A DNA stretch of 64,000 nucleotides from Acridotheres tristis. Lineage: Eukaryota; Chordata; Aves; Passeriformes; Sturnidae. The notes below the pieces were generated by a model. That model was given only the letters and a program-made list of their open reading frames with translations. It ran no database searches and was not told the origin of the DNA. Of the stretch, positions 1-18,100 are shown one piece after another. The position numbers were made by a program, and so were the translations under genes. Position 1 is the first letter of the stretch; the number at the start of each line of letters is the position of its first letter. Location of the stretch: assembly GCA_037013685.1 (NCBI GenBank), contig CM072899.1:9342479-9406478 (forward strand), written 5' to 3'.

Positions 1-7200
<7,200 letters not shown>

Positions 7201-9909
7201 GGTCCTGGAGCATGGCAGATCCTGGCACGAGGGGATGGAGGCAGTGGGACCCCAAGCTGTGGGACACGGGTGGTGTGATCTTCAGCACATTACTCCTTTC
7301 AAGAGAGCTCGAGAGCTGCAGGGTGGCCATACCTCTGCTGTGCCCTCACCCCTTTCTTTCCCATTCCCTTCAGCAGCTCTTGGAGTCAGGCTGTTACAAA
7401 GACTTTTGGCACTTCAGGGAGACAGGGATTATTTTAAGAGTTCAGAAGAGGAAAGCTGGCAGGCTAGTCCCAGGCCAGGGCCAGGTGGGAGTCTCAGGTT
7501 TCCTAGTGTGTATTTTCAGGGACTTAGCAGGATCTGTGGGATCCCCTCCCACAGCCAGGGAAAGCACCCCCTCCCTATCCCCATCCTGGCTGAGAAAGGA
7601 ATTTGGGCTTTGGCTGGCAGGAGGAGGCTTCTGTTCCAGAGGGGTGTGAAAGAGAACTCGCATTCTAAACACTACAGTGCTGGTTCTCTGCCCACAGTCC
7701 AGCCCTGGGGCTGGAGCATGGGTTTATCACTGACCATCCTGTGACATCCCAGCAAGGCCACAGGACATCCTGGCAAGGGGCTGCTCCTGGGGTTTGTTAC
7801 TATGACAGCCCAAGCCATAAACACCAAGACAGCACAGACAGACTGATCCAACTGCTGTCCCCCAGTGCTGCAGCCAGCTAGGACTGGCTTCAGTACTGGT
7901 CACCTGAAATAGCAGCCCAGAGCCCTTGTTGCTGATGAAATACAGTCTTAAGCCATAGTAGCTATGACACTCCCAATCCAGCCTTTCATAGTTTGGAAAT
8001 GTCACTTGCTGTACAGCCGAAGCTTCAGGCTAACACACAGTCAGAGCTCGAGACAGGTGATAGTAATGCCCATAGACCGTTAGCACAGGTAGAAATATTG
8101 AACTTTAAATCCTCCAAAACAGGTCGCTAAAGCTAAGAACTCATCTGAACCAGAGGATTTTCAGAAATAGTTACAGAGGGCTGGCATTGCTGGTGGCAGG
8201 GAGTTGTTCTGGAACAGTAACATCTTCCAGGTGCTGAGACAGAGCACCTTTTTGACTCAATGTTTTGACTTCCTCAAAACATTAAAGTTTTTTTCCATGT
8301 GCTGATGCTCCTCTCAGCACAGCAGCCAGAGGCACAGCCTGCCTTTGGGCACCCAGTGAGCTTCCAACACAGTTCTAGTTAAGGGTCAGACTGGGCTCAA
8401 GACTTTCATCCAGTCAAGGAAAACCCAAAGTGCCAGAACTGACGTTACTCTGTTCACCCAAGCCTGCATAGAAGTCTGAAAGGAGCTCAAAATGCCTCCC
8501 CTTCCTCACATTTCTACACCTCTAACCCTTGCATTTATGCTGTTTAGAATCAGTCTCTTTAGGTATAAACCTCCCAGATGATGCATGTCTGCATGGCCAC
8601 TCTTTACAGCAAATACTCGCTGACATCTTACCTATGAAACAAAACTGAAATCGAAAATTTCCTTATTAGTGCATAGATTAAGCTTATCAGTACCCTCACA
8701 CTTCTGCACCACCAGCATCTGCCTGAGCCTTCTTCACTCAGATCCTGAGGACAGCAGGGCCTGAGCTGAAAGCAAGCAAGGTTTAATTACGTGGTAACCA
8801 TTCACCTGCCAAAGGAAAACTCATGAGTGTGTGGATATTCAACAGCTTCTTCCCTTGGTGGAGTGCTCTGGTGATAAGAGACTTCAGTGAGAAAATAGGA
8901 TCCAGAGGCAAACCCAAAATGTAAGATTCATCCTAGCCCTAGGGCTGATGGAGCTTTTGGGCCAGTCACTGGGCCTTGGTGGCCTTGTTGCTGCAGAGGC
9001 AAGACAAGTCTATCCTTAGGCATGCAAGATTTACCTCCATCCACCCTCTCCGGATGGAAGCACTGGCAAAAGATGAAGAGTGTTGCTATGCAACTTGGTA
9101 CAGGAAAGTGAAATGCACTTCTTTTAAGCTTTGTGATAAAGGACAATTGGTGCTTTTAATCCTTCATTTCTTGACACTTTCACATTAAATACAACTTATT
9201 TTGATTTTGTCATTACAACTATTTTGTGCAGAACCCACTGAATTTCTGCAATCCTGGACTAGCTCAGAGAACTTCAGCCCAAGAACTGTTCCTACCTGGC
9301 TTGTGAGAGCCATGGACAAGGAGTGATGCTTCACATCTGGCCTGGACTCCTCCCCCCAACCTGCATGGAACAGTGTACAGAGCTGCCCAACACCTGTCAT
9401 GCCTTATGACACTGGACCTTTAGAGTGGGAGAACTCACCAGAGCAATACACACTCTCAGCTTCTGCACCACCACAGACCTACAAGCCCTTGCTGAGCACA
9501 GCATCCCTGCAAGTCACAGCACACAAGCGACCCTGTGGGGCTCTGAGCCCCAGGGCCCAGCACAGACTCACCATGCAGCAGCTCCTGGGCAGGACACGCC
9601 ATTCCCTTTGTCATGTGGCTCGTTCTGGAGCTCCCCAAAGTGAGATACCAGCTGGTCCTGCTCTGATTTTAGTCTGCACTGCCCTAGGAGGGATGTCCTT
9701 GAGCCCACCAAACTTCTGCATCGCTAGATGGACGTGGTGAGGAGTGGGGCAGGGTATCAGATCACAGCACCACTTCTGGGAACAACCTTGGCTTTGGGAG
9801 AGCAGGAGACCTCAGACAGCTGCGGTGGATTCACTTTACTGCTGGCCTCTCCCTGCCTCCCTGGCAGCAGGCCTGTCAGCCTGCAGTAGATTCACAGTCT
9901 CCACAGCAA
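7201..9909. other. SRPK upstream region: 5' UTR/intron, no coding exon recognised
   Basis: Between the putative SRPK start codon and the candidate promoter. Short open frames exist on both strands, but none resembles the acidic SRPK N-terminus and none has matching phase and splice sites that I can defend. Otherwise unremarkable, moderately GC-rich. Confidence 0.5.
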
Positions 9910-9919
9910 CTATTTATAG
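9910..9919 (-). promoter_or_regulatory. Composite MEF2 / TATA-like site, candidate SRPK promoter
   Basis: CTATAAATAG on the minus strand is a perfect MEF2 consensus (YTAWWWWTAR) and contains TATAAATA. If used as a TATA box, transcription would start near 9880 and run toward the SRPK start codon at 7200 through a 5' UTR intron. A CAGCTG E-box lies at 9817-9822. Mammalian SRPK3 is a known MEF2 target in muscle. The link here is inference. Confidence 0.45.
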
Positions 9920-11239
9920 CGGGAAATTCACAGCTCTACTGAGATGGAAACAGAGAAATCCTCCCCCTCTGCTCTGCCTTCTCCAGACCCAGAAACCGTG
10001 GGGCTGCCTGAGCTTCCCCGGCTCCCAGAAGTGCCAGCAGGACTTGCTCCTGTGGCACCATCTTCTGCCTGGCAGAGCCATCCTTGTTCCCAGAGCAATC
10101 CGTGTGCCACACTGCTGGACCTGAGGAACCTCAGTCCCTGCAGCAGTGCCTGCCCACAGCCAAACACCATCACAGCATGGTGCTGGTGGCCATAGAGCCC
10201 ACACTTCCCCTGTTCCTCTCTCTCGGAGAGCAAGCACAGCAGCATCTTCCCCACAGCCCTGGGGGGGGGGCTCGAGCATCCCACGCTATGCAACACTGGG
10301 GAGGAAAAGGCCACACACAGTAAGAATCACATTTTTTTCCCCCCACTGCCACAAGCCTCACACCGGAGCTGGGCATGGCTTGGCCTCCCCCTCACTGGGG
10401 CCCTGGGCTCGCACAGCTCGGGTTTCCTGGCTGAGGCTGCCGAGAGCTGGCCCCAGCCCTGCAGCAAAGGGTTAACCCTGCCTGCAGTAGCTCTGCTGCA
10501 GCTCCAGGCTGCCAAACCCAGGCCAGGGCCTCCCAGAGCGCTTCTCCCCTTGCCTGTGCCCCTGTGCTCTCACCTGCCTTCCCTGCACTAAAAATACCAA
10601 GGGCGGGGGCAGAGGCTGCGCCAGGCCGGGTGCTGAGCCCTGCGGGGCAGCGTGCAGGGGACAAGTGGTTTGTGACCCCTTAAAGGGCAACAAGAACACA
10701 CAGAGTACACAGAGGAGGGACTGAAAGAGGGGGAGAAGCAGACTCTAAAAAACTCTGCTAGTAAAGGAAGGGGAGGGAAGAAAAGAGGACACATGGACCA
10801 GGAGTCAGATTGCTGTCTGGGAAGAACTGTGAAATCATTTCTTTTGGTAAATTAAGAACACTGGCTTCTGCCTCACGCTGGTGGACAAGTGACCAACAGT
10901 GACAACAGTGTACTTTACCCACAGTGAGAGACACAACCAGAGCTGCCACACACCGTGTGTCCCCAGTGCCAGCCCAGCACCAGTGTCTGTGCAGGGACAC
11001 TGCCTCCTCCCGTGGGCAGGGATGGTGACTGAGCTCTGGAAACTGCAGAGGGATGCAGAGAGTGGAAGCTGGCACAAGGTTATCTTAAAGAAACACAGCC
11101 TAGGGAGGAGGGAAAAGCCTTGCTCCTTGCACAGCTTCTGGGTCCTGGTGCTTAGGAGCACACAGTTTCCACAGAGGATGAAAAAGAGGCAAATACATTC
11201 TGCGTAATTGCATCATCATGCAATACAAGCATGACACAC
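9920..11239. other. Intergenic segment between PLXNB1 and the SRPK-like gene
   Basis: About 1.3 kb. It includes a GC-rich part (about 10380-10690) with a GC-box (gggcgggg near 10600), a CTAAAAATAC near-match to MEF2 just before it, and a long G-run at 10261. This could be a distal promoter for the SRPK gene. The many overlapping open frames here reflect GC content, not genes. Confidence 0.45.
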
Positions 11240-14200
11240 AGGTTGTATATTAAAATTTATTGAATTATTGTGTAAGAATTCTCTTTATTAAAATCATTTT
11301 GACTCTAAACTGATTATTTACAGACAAAACCTCTTATATCACCAATAGATTCCTACATCTCAGAACAGTATCTACAAACAGTTATTACACTATGTAACAA
11401 AATTTTTTTTTTTTCAAGCTTTTTATATTAATTATTAATTCAAACTTGAGAAAGACAGTACCTTGGGTGCTCTGAGCAGAACCTAAGGTGTGGCAGGGCA
11501 TAAATGCAGGTCAGGCCATACCATAACAGACAGACAGACACCAAGTCACAAGGCTGGGAGAGGGCAGAGTCATCACGACAGAGGATCAAGAAAAAGACTG
11601 CAAGAGCAAATGCCCTGGGTGTTCTGGAAACCAAAATAATCATCCCCACAAGAAAGGCACACACACACAAAAAAAAAAAAAAAAAGAGCAGCATCTTGCT
11701 GCAACCAGGGCACACCCTGAAAAAGAAATGGCATTCCACCAAGGCAGCAGCATCCAAGAAGAACCCTCTATTTTCATTAAAAATAAAAAAAAATCAGCCA
11801 TAATTTCTACCAAAATAGAAAAGCTTTCAGGTACAGCCTAAATTTGCCACCAGACAGATGAAAACAAGAGCTCTCACATCTACATCACGTGGGTGCCAGC
11901 TGTGCTTCATCGTGCCAAAGGGAGAAACATTCAAATACACGAACGGAGATTTATCTTAATACTGATCAGTTCTCAGCCTTTCACCCAGACCACGGCAGCA
12001 GCAAGTCCCTCCCTCTGACCGCAGCACTAAATGAAGCTGGTGCCTGCCACTCCTGGGAGTCCCACTGGAGCAGTGACATCCCTGTGTCCCACAGCAGCGG
12101 TGGCAGGGCTCTCTCTGCTGGTGCCCACAGAATTTGCTACCTGTGAGCAAACAGGAACATCCAGACAGGATTCTCTGTCCTTGACAAGGAATGTCCGGTT
12201 GGTTGTGGAATCAGGCAGAGACTGGAAAAAAACTTGGAAGGATCACGAGGAATAAATAAATAAGTTTTCCCTGCAATAGGGAATTTCATAATAAAACTTG
12301 TTTTGTGCAAATTTAATTCTGCCACAGAAACTGATTTTGCCACAGGAGAGGGGCGCGGACGGAGATAAGAGGGGCCATGCCTAAACACCCAAGCTGATCA
12401 CAGTGAGGGCCTTCAGTGCCTGTCCACAGGGAGGAGGATGCTGGTATCTAGAACACCAAGCACAGATGGATGGGAGGAGATGGGCACTACCAGCTTTCCA
12501 TCCTCATTGCACCTGCACCGGGCAGTATGTCCTGTCCAGCCATGCAAGGACAAGCTGAAGATGTTAAATAAGCCAATCACTCATGTTTAGCTCTATTTTT
12601 AAGTCTTGATTATTGCTCTAATAAAAGCAGACTTTCACAGATACACTTGGAGAAAGCAGATGATTTCCAACATTTAAGAACACTACTGAGAAGCAGGGAG
12701 AAAATGTGGATATCAGTGGGAGGTGGAATGAGAACTAAGCCTCAAGCCACCCTGTTCTGGGAAAGTGCAGAGATAATTCTGCAAAATAGGGGCAGACACT
12801 GACAGTCTGCAGAGCCAGAAATCCAGCAGAGATTCTGTGGCTTCTGGCAGACACTCAGCAAGTCGGAGAGGCCACAAACCAGGCCTTGTTTCCTAAGGAA
12901 GAAAGTCCATCCACCAACACACAAGGGGACAGTGCTACTCCACCACTGTGCCTGCACCTGCCTCAAACGAAGGAATCTCCTCCTGCAGTCCCTAAAGGAA
13001 TGGACTTTACTAACATGCATTGCATTGGCTTTTTCCCCTCCAGCAGTCCTCTCCTCCACTCAGCTTTTTGGGGTGACCAATTTAATCAGATTTAGTCAAG
13101 ACAAAGATTTCAGAGATGCTAAGTTCCAATAAGTTTTGTGGAAATGGGTGGTCGGGCAGGAGTGAGACCCTAACTGGCCCTCACCTGGGGAAAGAAGCAA
13201 ACTCTGCAGTCCCCAGATTTTTCCCAGCCAGCCAGCCACTGCTGCTCCATATAGCAGGATAGGAGCAGAAGGTTGCACAGGGATGCTCATACTCTGGGCA
13301 CACCATGAACCTGGGAATACTGCTATACTTCTGAGAGAGGGTCACAGCAGAGCCAGCTTTGTAGTGAGAGAGGCCAGCATTAGCCTGCTCCAAGAACAAT
13401 TTTGCAACTGCACAGCATTTACACAAAACCACAGGGCTGATAGAGGCTGATAGAGTAGGCCTGGAATTACTGCTATATGCAATGTAAAGAGAGGTAGGGA
13501 TGTGATCCTGCTCTGTTCTCTAGCCCTGCTACCTCCTGGCCTACACAATCACCATCTCAGAGTAGTGACAGAGGAGTTAGACCTGTCTACCTGCCCCAGG
13601 CACACAGGACATCAGCGTGGAATTTGCAGGGGAGGAAAGAACAAGTAAAGCACTCTCATAAATTAGCTCCTAGATGGGCAGAGGACTGTTCACAAAGTGG
13701 AGAAACTAAGGAGGGAGCAGTGAGGAGCTGCCCAGTGACAGCTGCCAACTAACTGCTTGTGCCTGCTCCAGGCCTCTCCTCCGTGCACAAATCATTCTTT
13801 TTTGCAGGTCACCTAACCCTCCTTGGGAACATCATGGTTGTGCTTGACAGCTCCTCTGAGTTCACAGCTCACCAAATAACCCTTGCATGTGCCACAACAG
13901 GAGAGTTTGAGCAGTGGAGCTGAGAGTCAGGTGTAAGGCAAGCCTAAGAGAAGAGCACAAGAGAGCTGGGACTGAGCTGTGGGGAAAGGCGAGCTGCTGG
14001 TACGACAACAGAGACACCTACAAGTTAACCCTGCAGACAAAGCAGTGGAGAAAATTGCTCCAGTGCTGACAGACGTTTGTCAGTAGAAGTGCACAGAGAT
14101 ACTTCTCCAAGAAAAAGCTTTGTCTCAAAGCCACGAAGTTAAACATTCTCATTTAGCATTTAAATACATTAACTTTCTGAGGGTATTTACAAGTCCAGTT

Positions 14201-15072
14201 CAGAGCAGCAGAACAGCTGGACATTGGAGGAAGGGGGAGTGGCACAAGGCATTTGTTGTGCTTTTCCAAAGAGCAGGGCAACCTCTGACCACAAGGAACC
14301 AGGAAGACAGATCCGAGCTGAGTCAGTGGAGTCCGCAGGGAGCCAGGTAGCGACTGAATTTGTCCTGAGGGAAAGGGTGAAGGGGTGCTGTTCATTTGCA
14401 GTGGGCTCCATGGCAAGTACCCATGCTGGTGAGCACATTCCAGCCAAGCAGGTGGCACACCTGCTCTCAGAGACCAGAGCACTGGGGAACAAGAGACCTT
14501 CACCATTGGACACTCTTTTCTACATCCAACATCTGGGACCAGGAGGGACATGGCTGAAAGGAGTTTCTCAGGAGTGCTTGCTAGCTGGGAACAGAGGTTA
14601 GCACAGTGCTCAACCCAGGAAAACTTCCTGATCTCCAAGGAAGTGAGTGGTTGCAGCAGGGAGTGTTCCAGCACTGGGAAGGGCATCTGTGCAAGGCTGA
14701 GGACTCCATAGAAACTGTGCTCGGTGTTACCACCTGACTCTTCAATAACATGGTTTGGGAACTTGGCACATTCATGTAACATCTGTAGGAAGGACCTGTG
14801 TGGCCCCTCAGCAGTCTGCCAGGGAAAAACCCAAAGTTCGTCCTTTTTTTTTTGTTTGTTTCATTTTGCTTTTAAAAAGAAAAAAAAACTGTAAAAAAAT
14901 ATTCTCTGAGATGCAAGGACGCCTGTACTTTGTACTGCCTTGGCCATCCCCTTGCTCATGTCACCTGCAGGTTCCTTGGAGTCTCGTTCCAATGGCAGCA
15001 GGACACCCTGTTTATCAACTAGGATGAGCACTGTCCCCATTCAGCCAGGGGAGAGCAGTCTGTCTGTGCCTG
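11240..15072 (-). other. PLXNB1: PLXNB1 3' untranslated region (predicted, about 3.8 kb)
   Basis: There is no AATAAA on the minus strand close to the stop codon. The first convincing ones are the pair at 11284-11289 and 11256-11261, followed by a GT-rich stretch. No coding exon of either gene is seen in between. The sequence includes T/A-homopolymer patches (about 11400, 11670 and 14850). Length and end point are inference from signals only; a shorter isoform using ATTAAA at 13081-13086 cannot be excluded. Confidence 0.55.
11256..11289 (-). terminator. Tandem polyadenylation signals (two AATAAA) for PLXNB1
   Basis: On the minus strand AATAAA occurs at 11289-11284 and again at 11261-11256. 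A GT-rich element (cctgtgtgtcatgcttgt) follows about 15-35 nt past the second hexamer, the usual place for a cleavage-stimulation site. The surroundings are AT-rich, as expected at the end of a vertebrate 3' UTR. Confidence 0.6.
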
Positions 15073-15177
15073 TCACAAATCTGTGACTTTATTCTCCACA
15101 GCTGCTGCAATCTGTTGCAGTCTATATCCAAGCTGCATCTTCTGTGCCGTTGGGTCTTCTTCCAAGGCAGTAATGAT
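15073..15177 (-). CDS. PLXNB1: PLXNB1 coding exon 36: C-terminus with PDZ ligand and stop
   Basis: Residues 2171-2204 and TGA at 15075-15073. Reads [20 protein letters not shown], then [14 protein letters not shown]. The C-terminal VTDL is the class I PDZ ligand that binds PDZ-RhoGEF and LARG in mammals. Acceptor ttgcag. Confidence 0.97.
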   Translation of the reverse strand: MITALEEDPTAQKMQLGYRLQQIAAAVENKVTDL

Positions 15178-18100
15178 CTGCAACGAGACAGAGCTCACGG
15201 GCAGCCTTTCTCCAGCACACAACACCCAACCAGCTGAACACACAACTCCTGAACTCTAGGCATTATGGAGAACCTCAGGCTGGAATTAAGCATGCTGTAG
15301 TCTAGAGTGGGTATGTAGTAATTAATTTCAAATTAACCACAAAATAAGTATTCTAGATTCATTGTAGTAACTTACAGACTTCATAGGGCAAAAAGAATGC
15401 TAAACTTCTCATCTGAAAATTATATCTTTAGTAAATTAATCTGAATTAACTGCATTTCTTTTTTAAGTAGAGTATTTGGATATTGGGGTAAAAATGAAGA
15501 AGGGCATATGAAATCCCAAGAGGATCCAAGTTAGAGATAAGTTCTTTTTGCTGATCTCCTCCCTTGCTCTTTGATAAGAATAAAGCAAACTCATGACATG
15601 AGTTAAGCATGCCAATGAAACAATACACAGTGTTGGAATAGTCTGGCTGCTCTTAATTGTTAATTTTTGTAGTATTTTGTTAGAGTGGTAAAAGAAGAAA
15701 GGTATATTCATACCTCCTGGAAACACACACACGCACCTGGTCATAGTACTTATTGATGTATTTGTACAATTCATGTAGAGCCACCAGGGAATTGAGGTCA
15801 CCTGAGTAATTCTGTTTATAAGAGAAGAAATTAGACAAAACTATGAGACACGTAACAATTGTCCTGTCAAATTCTGTGCCCTCACAACTCATTAAGAAAG
15901 GAACAGGAAAGAGAATTCACCAACAATTCCTAGCAAAGGAAAAAACACATGTATTTCTTGCCCTGAATCCTTGACTACCCCCTCTTCTCTCCAGTGCTAC
16001 CTGGGCAGACCCTCACCCTCCCTGTGGTGCAGGACAGCCACCAGGCACAGTCAGTGTGCCTGAGCAGAACTGCACACTCAGCTGGAATATCTCATCTTTG
16101 CATTAATAACTCTCTCCTGGATACACAGGTGAGAGGCCAGGTGACTTCTGAAATAGTTTTATTTACCCGTGATAGTTCAGCCAGGGCAGAGTTCATCTCC
16201 TGGTCACTGGCAGAGATGGTCTGACGAATGTCTGCGTAGTACCTAAACAGAGGCACACAGGCAATTAGTGCACGGTCCCTCCTCCCCACTGCTGAAACGA
16301 CAACTCCTCACATCCAGCACTTACCTTTCCACCATCTGCTTGTAGCGAGGAATGTCCCGGGCATAAAGCAGCTTATTGATTGGAGAGTCCTTGAACATCC
16401 AAAGCCAGAATTGGTTATGAAAGGTTTCTTTACTGTGCTGTGGACTAACCTCAGCAGGTAACACCATCACTTCTATTTTCTGCCATTTGTTTCAAATAGC
16501 AGGCTCTCCTAGTAATGCAGTCTGAGGTACCCTGAGATATACCCCTGGGATCCCCAGTCCAGCCTTCCCCTTAGAGCTGTGTGATCACCAGTATGAGATC
16601 ACACTGGCTATGGCTTTGCACAGCTAATGCCTGATGTACTCCATCCCATCTCTGGTGACCTGTGCAGGACTGTTCCATCCCCAGCACAGGGCGAGTAATG
16701 ATGGTGAAAAGTCTTTTTAATGGCCAATCTGAATGTACCAAGTTGCATCCTGTGACTCTCACTGTCTGCCACAGCCAACTGGAGTTTAGCTCTGTCCCCT
16801 AAGTAGCTGCAAGCTATTAAAGAGCAGCCCTCAGTAATTTCTTGTTGCTAAACAAAATCTGATTCTCCCTCCTCTTCCCAGGAGCCCCCATTACTCTCCA
16901 GCTGCACATGGAAGCCAGGGGGAGCCTGGCCTGCTGTCCTCACAGTGCTATGCAAACATTACCTCTCTAAGGCAGCACTGCTCAACTCTCTGTGCCAACC
17001 ATGCTCCCTTCTCCCTCTGTACTCACCCGCCCTAACTTATGGTCAGCTATTGTACAGGAGTCCATGAAGGTCTGTGCAATGACCAGCAGCACAGCATCCA
17101 CGTTATCTGATGTCTGCACATCAAAAACAAACTGGGGGTTCTTGATAATGTTGATCCAGAACCGCAGGGGGAGGCTGTAGAGAGGACAGAAGTGCAAAAG
17201 GGCATCAGCAAAGGTAGCAGCTACAGTGTCAAAAGATACTCTACATGTTACTGCATCTCTCTGCTTTGCCCTCCCAGCAAAACCAACTCTTCACCCTATG
17301 GTCTGCTGCCCTGCACTTTTACTGCCCCTCAGTAGGCAGAGGTGGCTGTCACTTTGCAAGCTCTAAGCAAGTCAGCAGTACCTCCTCCAGGACCCTCAGG
17401 AACACCTCACCTGTTTGTCTTCCAGATATGGATGGTCTCAGGGTCTGCGATCCCATAGTGTATGGCCTGCTCATCTAACAGGTCAAAGAAGTATTTGACT
17501 GCCAGAGGAACAGGGCGGTTGGTACTGAGGATCACCTGGAACAAGTCATCCACAAACTTCTGCAGAGTGCCCTGTGGAAAATCAAGTAGGACAGGGTCAG
17601 CACAGGCAGAGGAGAGTAGAGAGCCTAAGCCTCACAGATGAGAGGTTAGTCTCTTCTTCTTAGTGACAGCCCCTCACCCATCCAAGGGTACTCCACCCCC
17701 ACTGAAGGGAGCAGCAAAAAAGGAGAAAGGAGGCCCTGTGGTTTGTGGAACAGAGGCCAGGGAGAACCTCGTGAACGCAGCAAAATAATGAGGAGACTCA
17801 AAGGTACTCAAAGCCACTGCAGGTAAAGGGTATTGCTTCATCTTCACACACATCCCTGCAATCTGCTGGAGGATATGAGGGAAGGCAAGATCCCAAGCAC
17901 AACACAATCTGTGCTTCTTCTCACCTTCATTGAGAGCAGACGTGTCAGATAGATCTCTGGGATTGCCTTGGCCCGCTCCCGATCTCTTAAGCTCCCACGG
18001 CGATGCTTGGGAAGCTCTGGCTCTTCTGTTGGTTTTACCAGGTGCCAAAGTTTGATCCCACCTTCATCTGCATCCTCCAGCATTGGTGTTTCTAAACCAA

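Noticed and set aside
9900..10700. Overlapping long frames on both strands in the GC-rich intergenic block
   Set aside because: No family resemblance, no splice signals in matching phase, and GC richness explains the lack of stops.
12250..12295. AATAAATAAATAAG and AATAAAAC on the plus strand as poly(A) signals of a plus-strand gene
   Set aside because: No plus-strand coding evidence upstream; the run lies in AT-rich UTR sequence.
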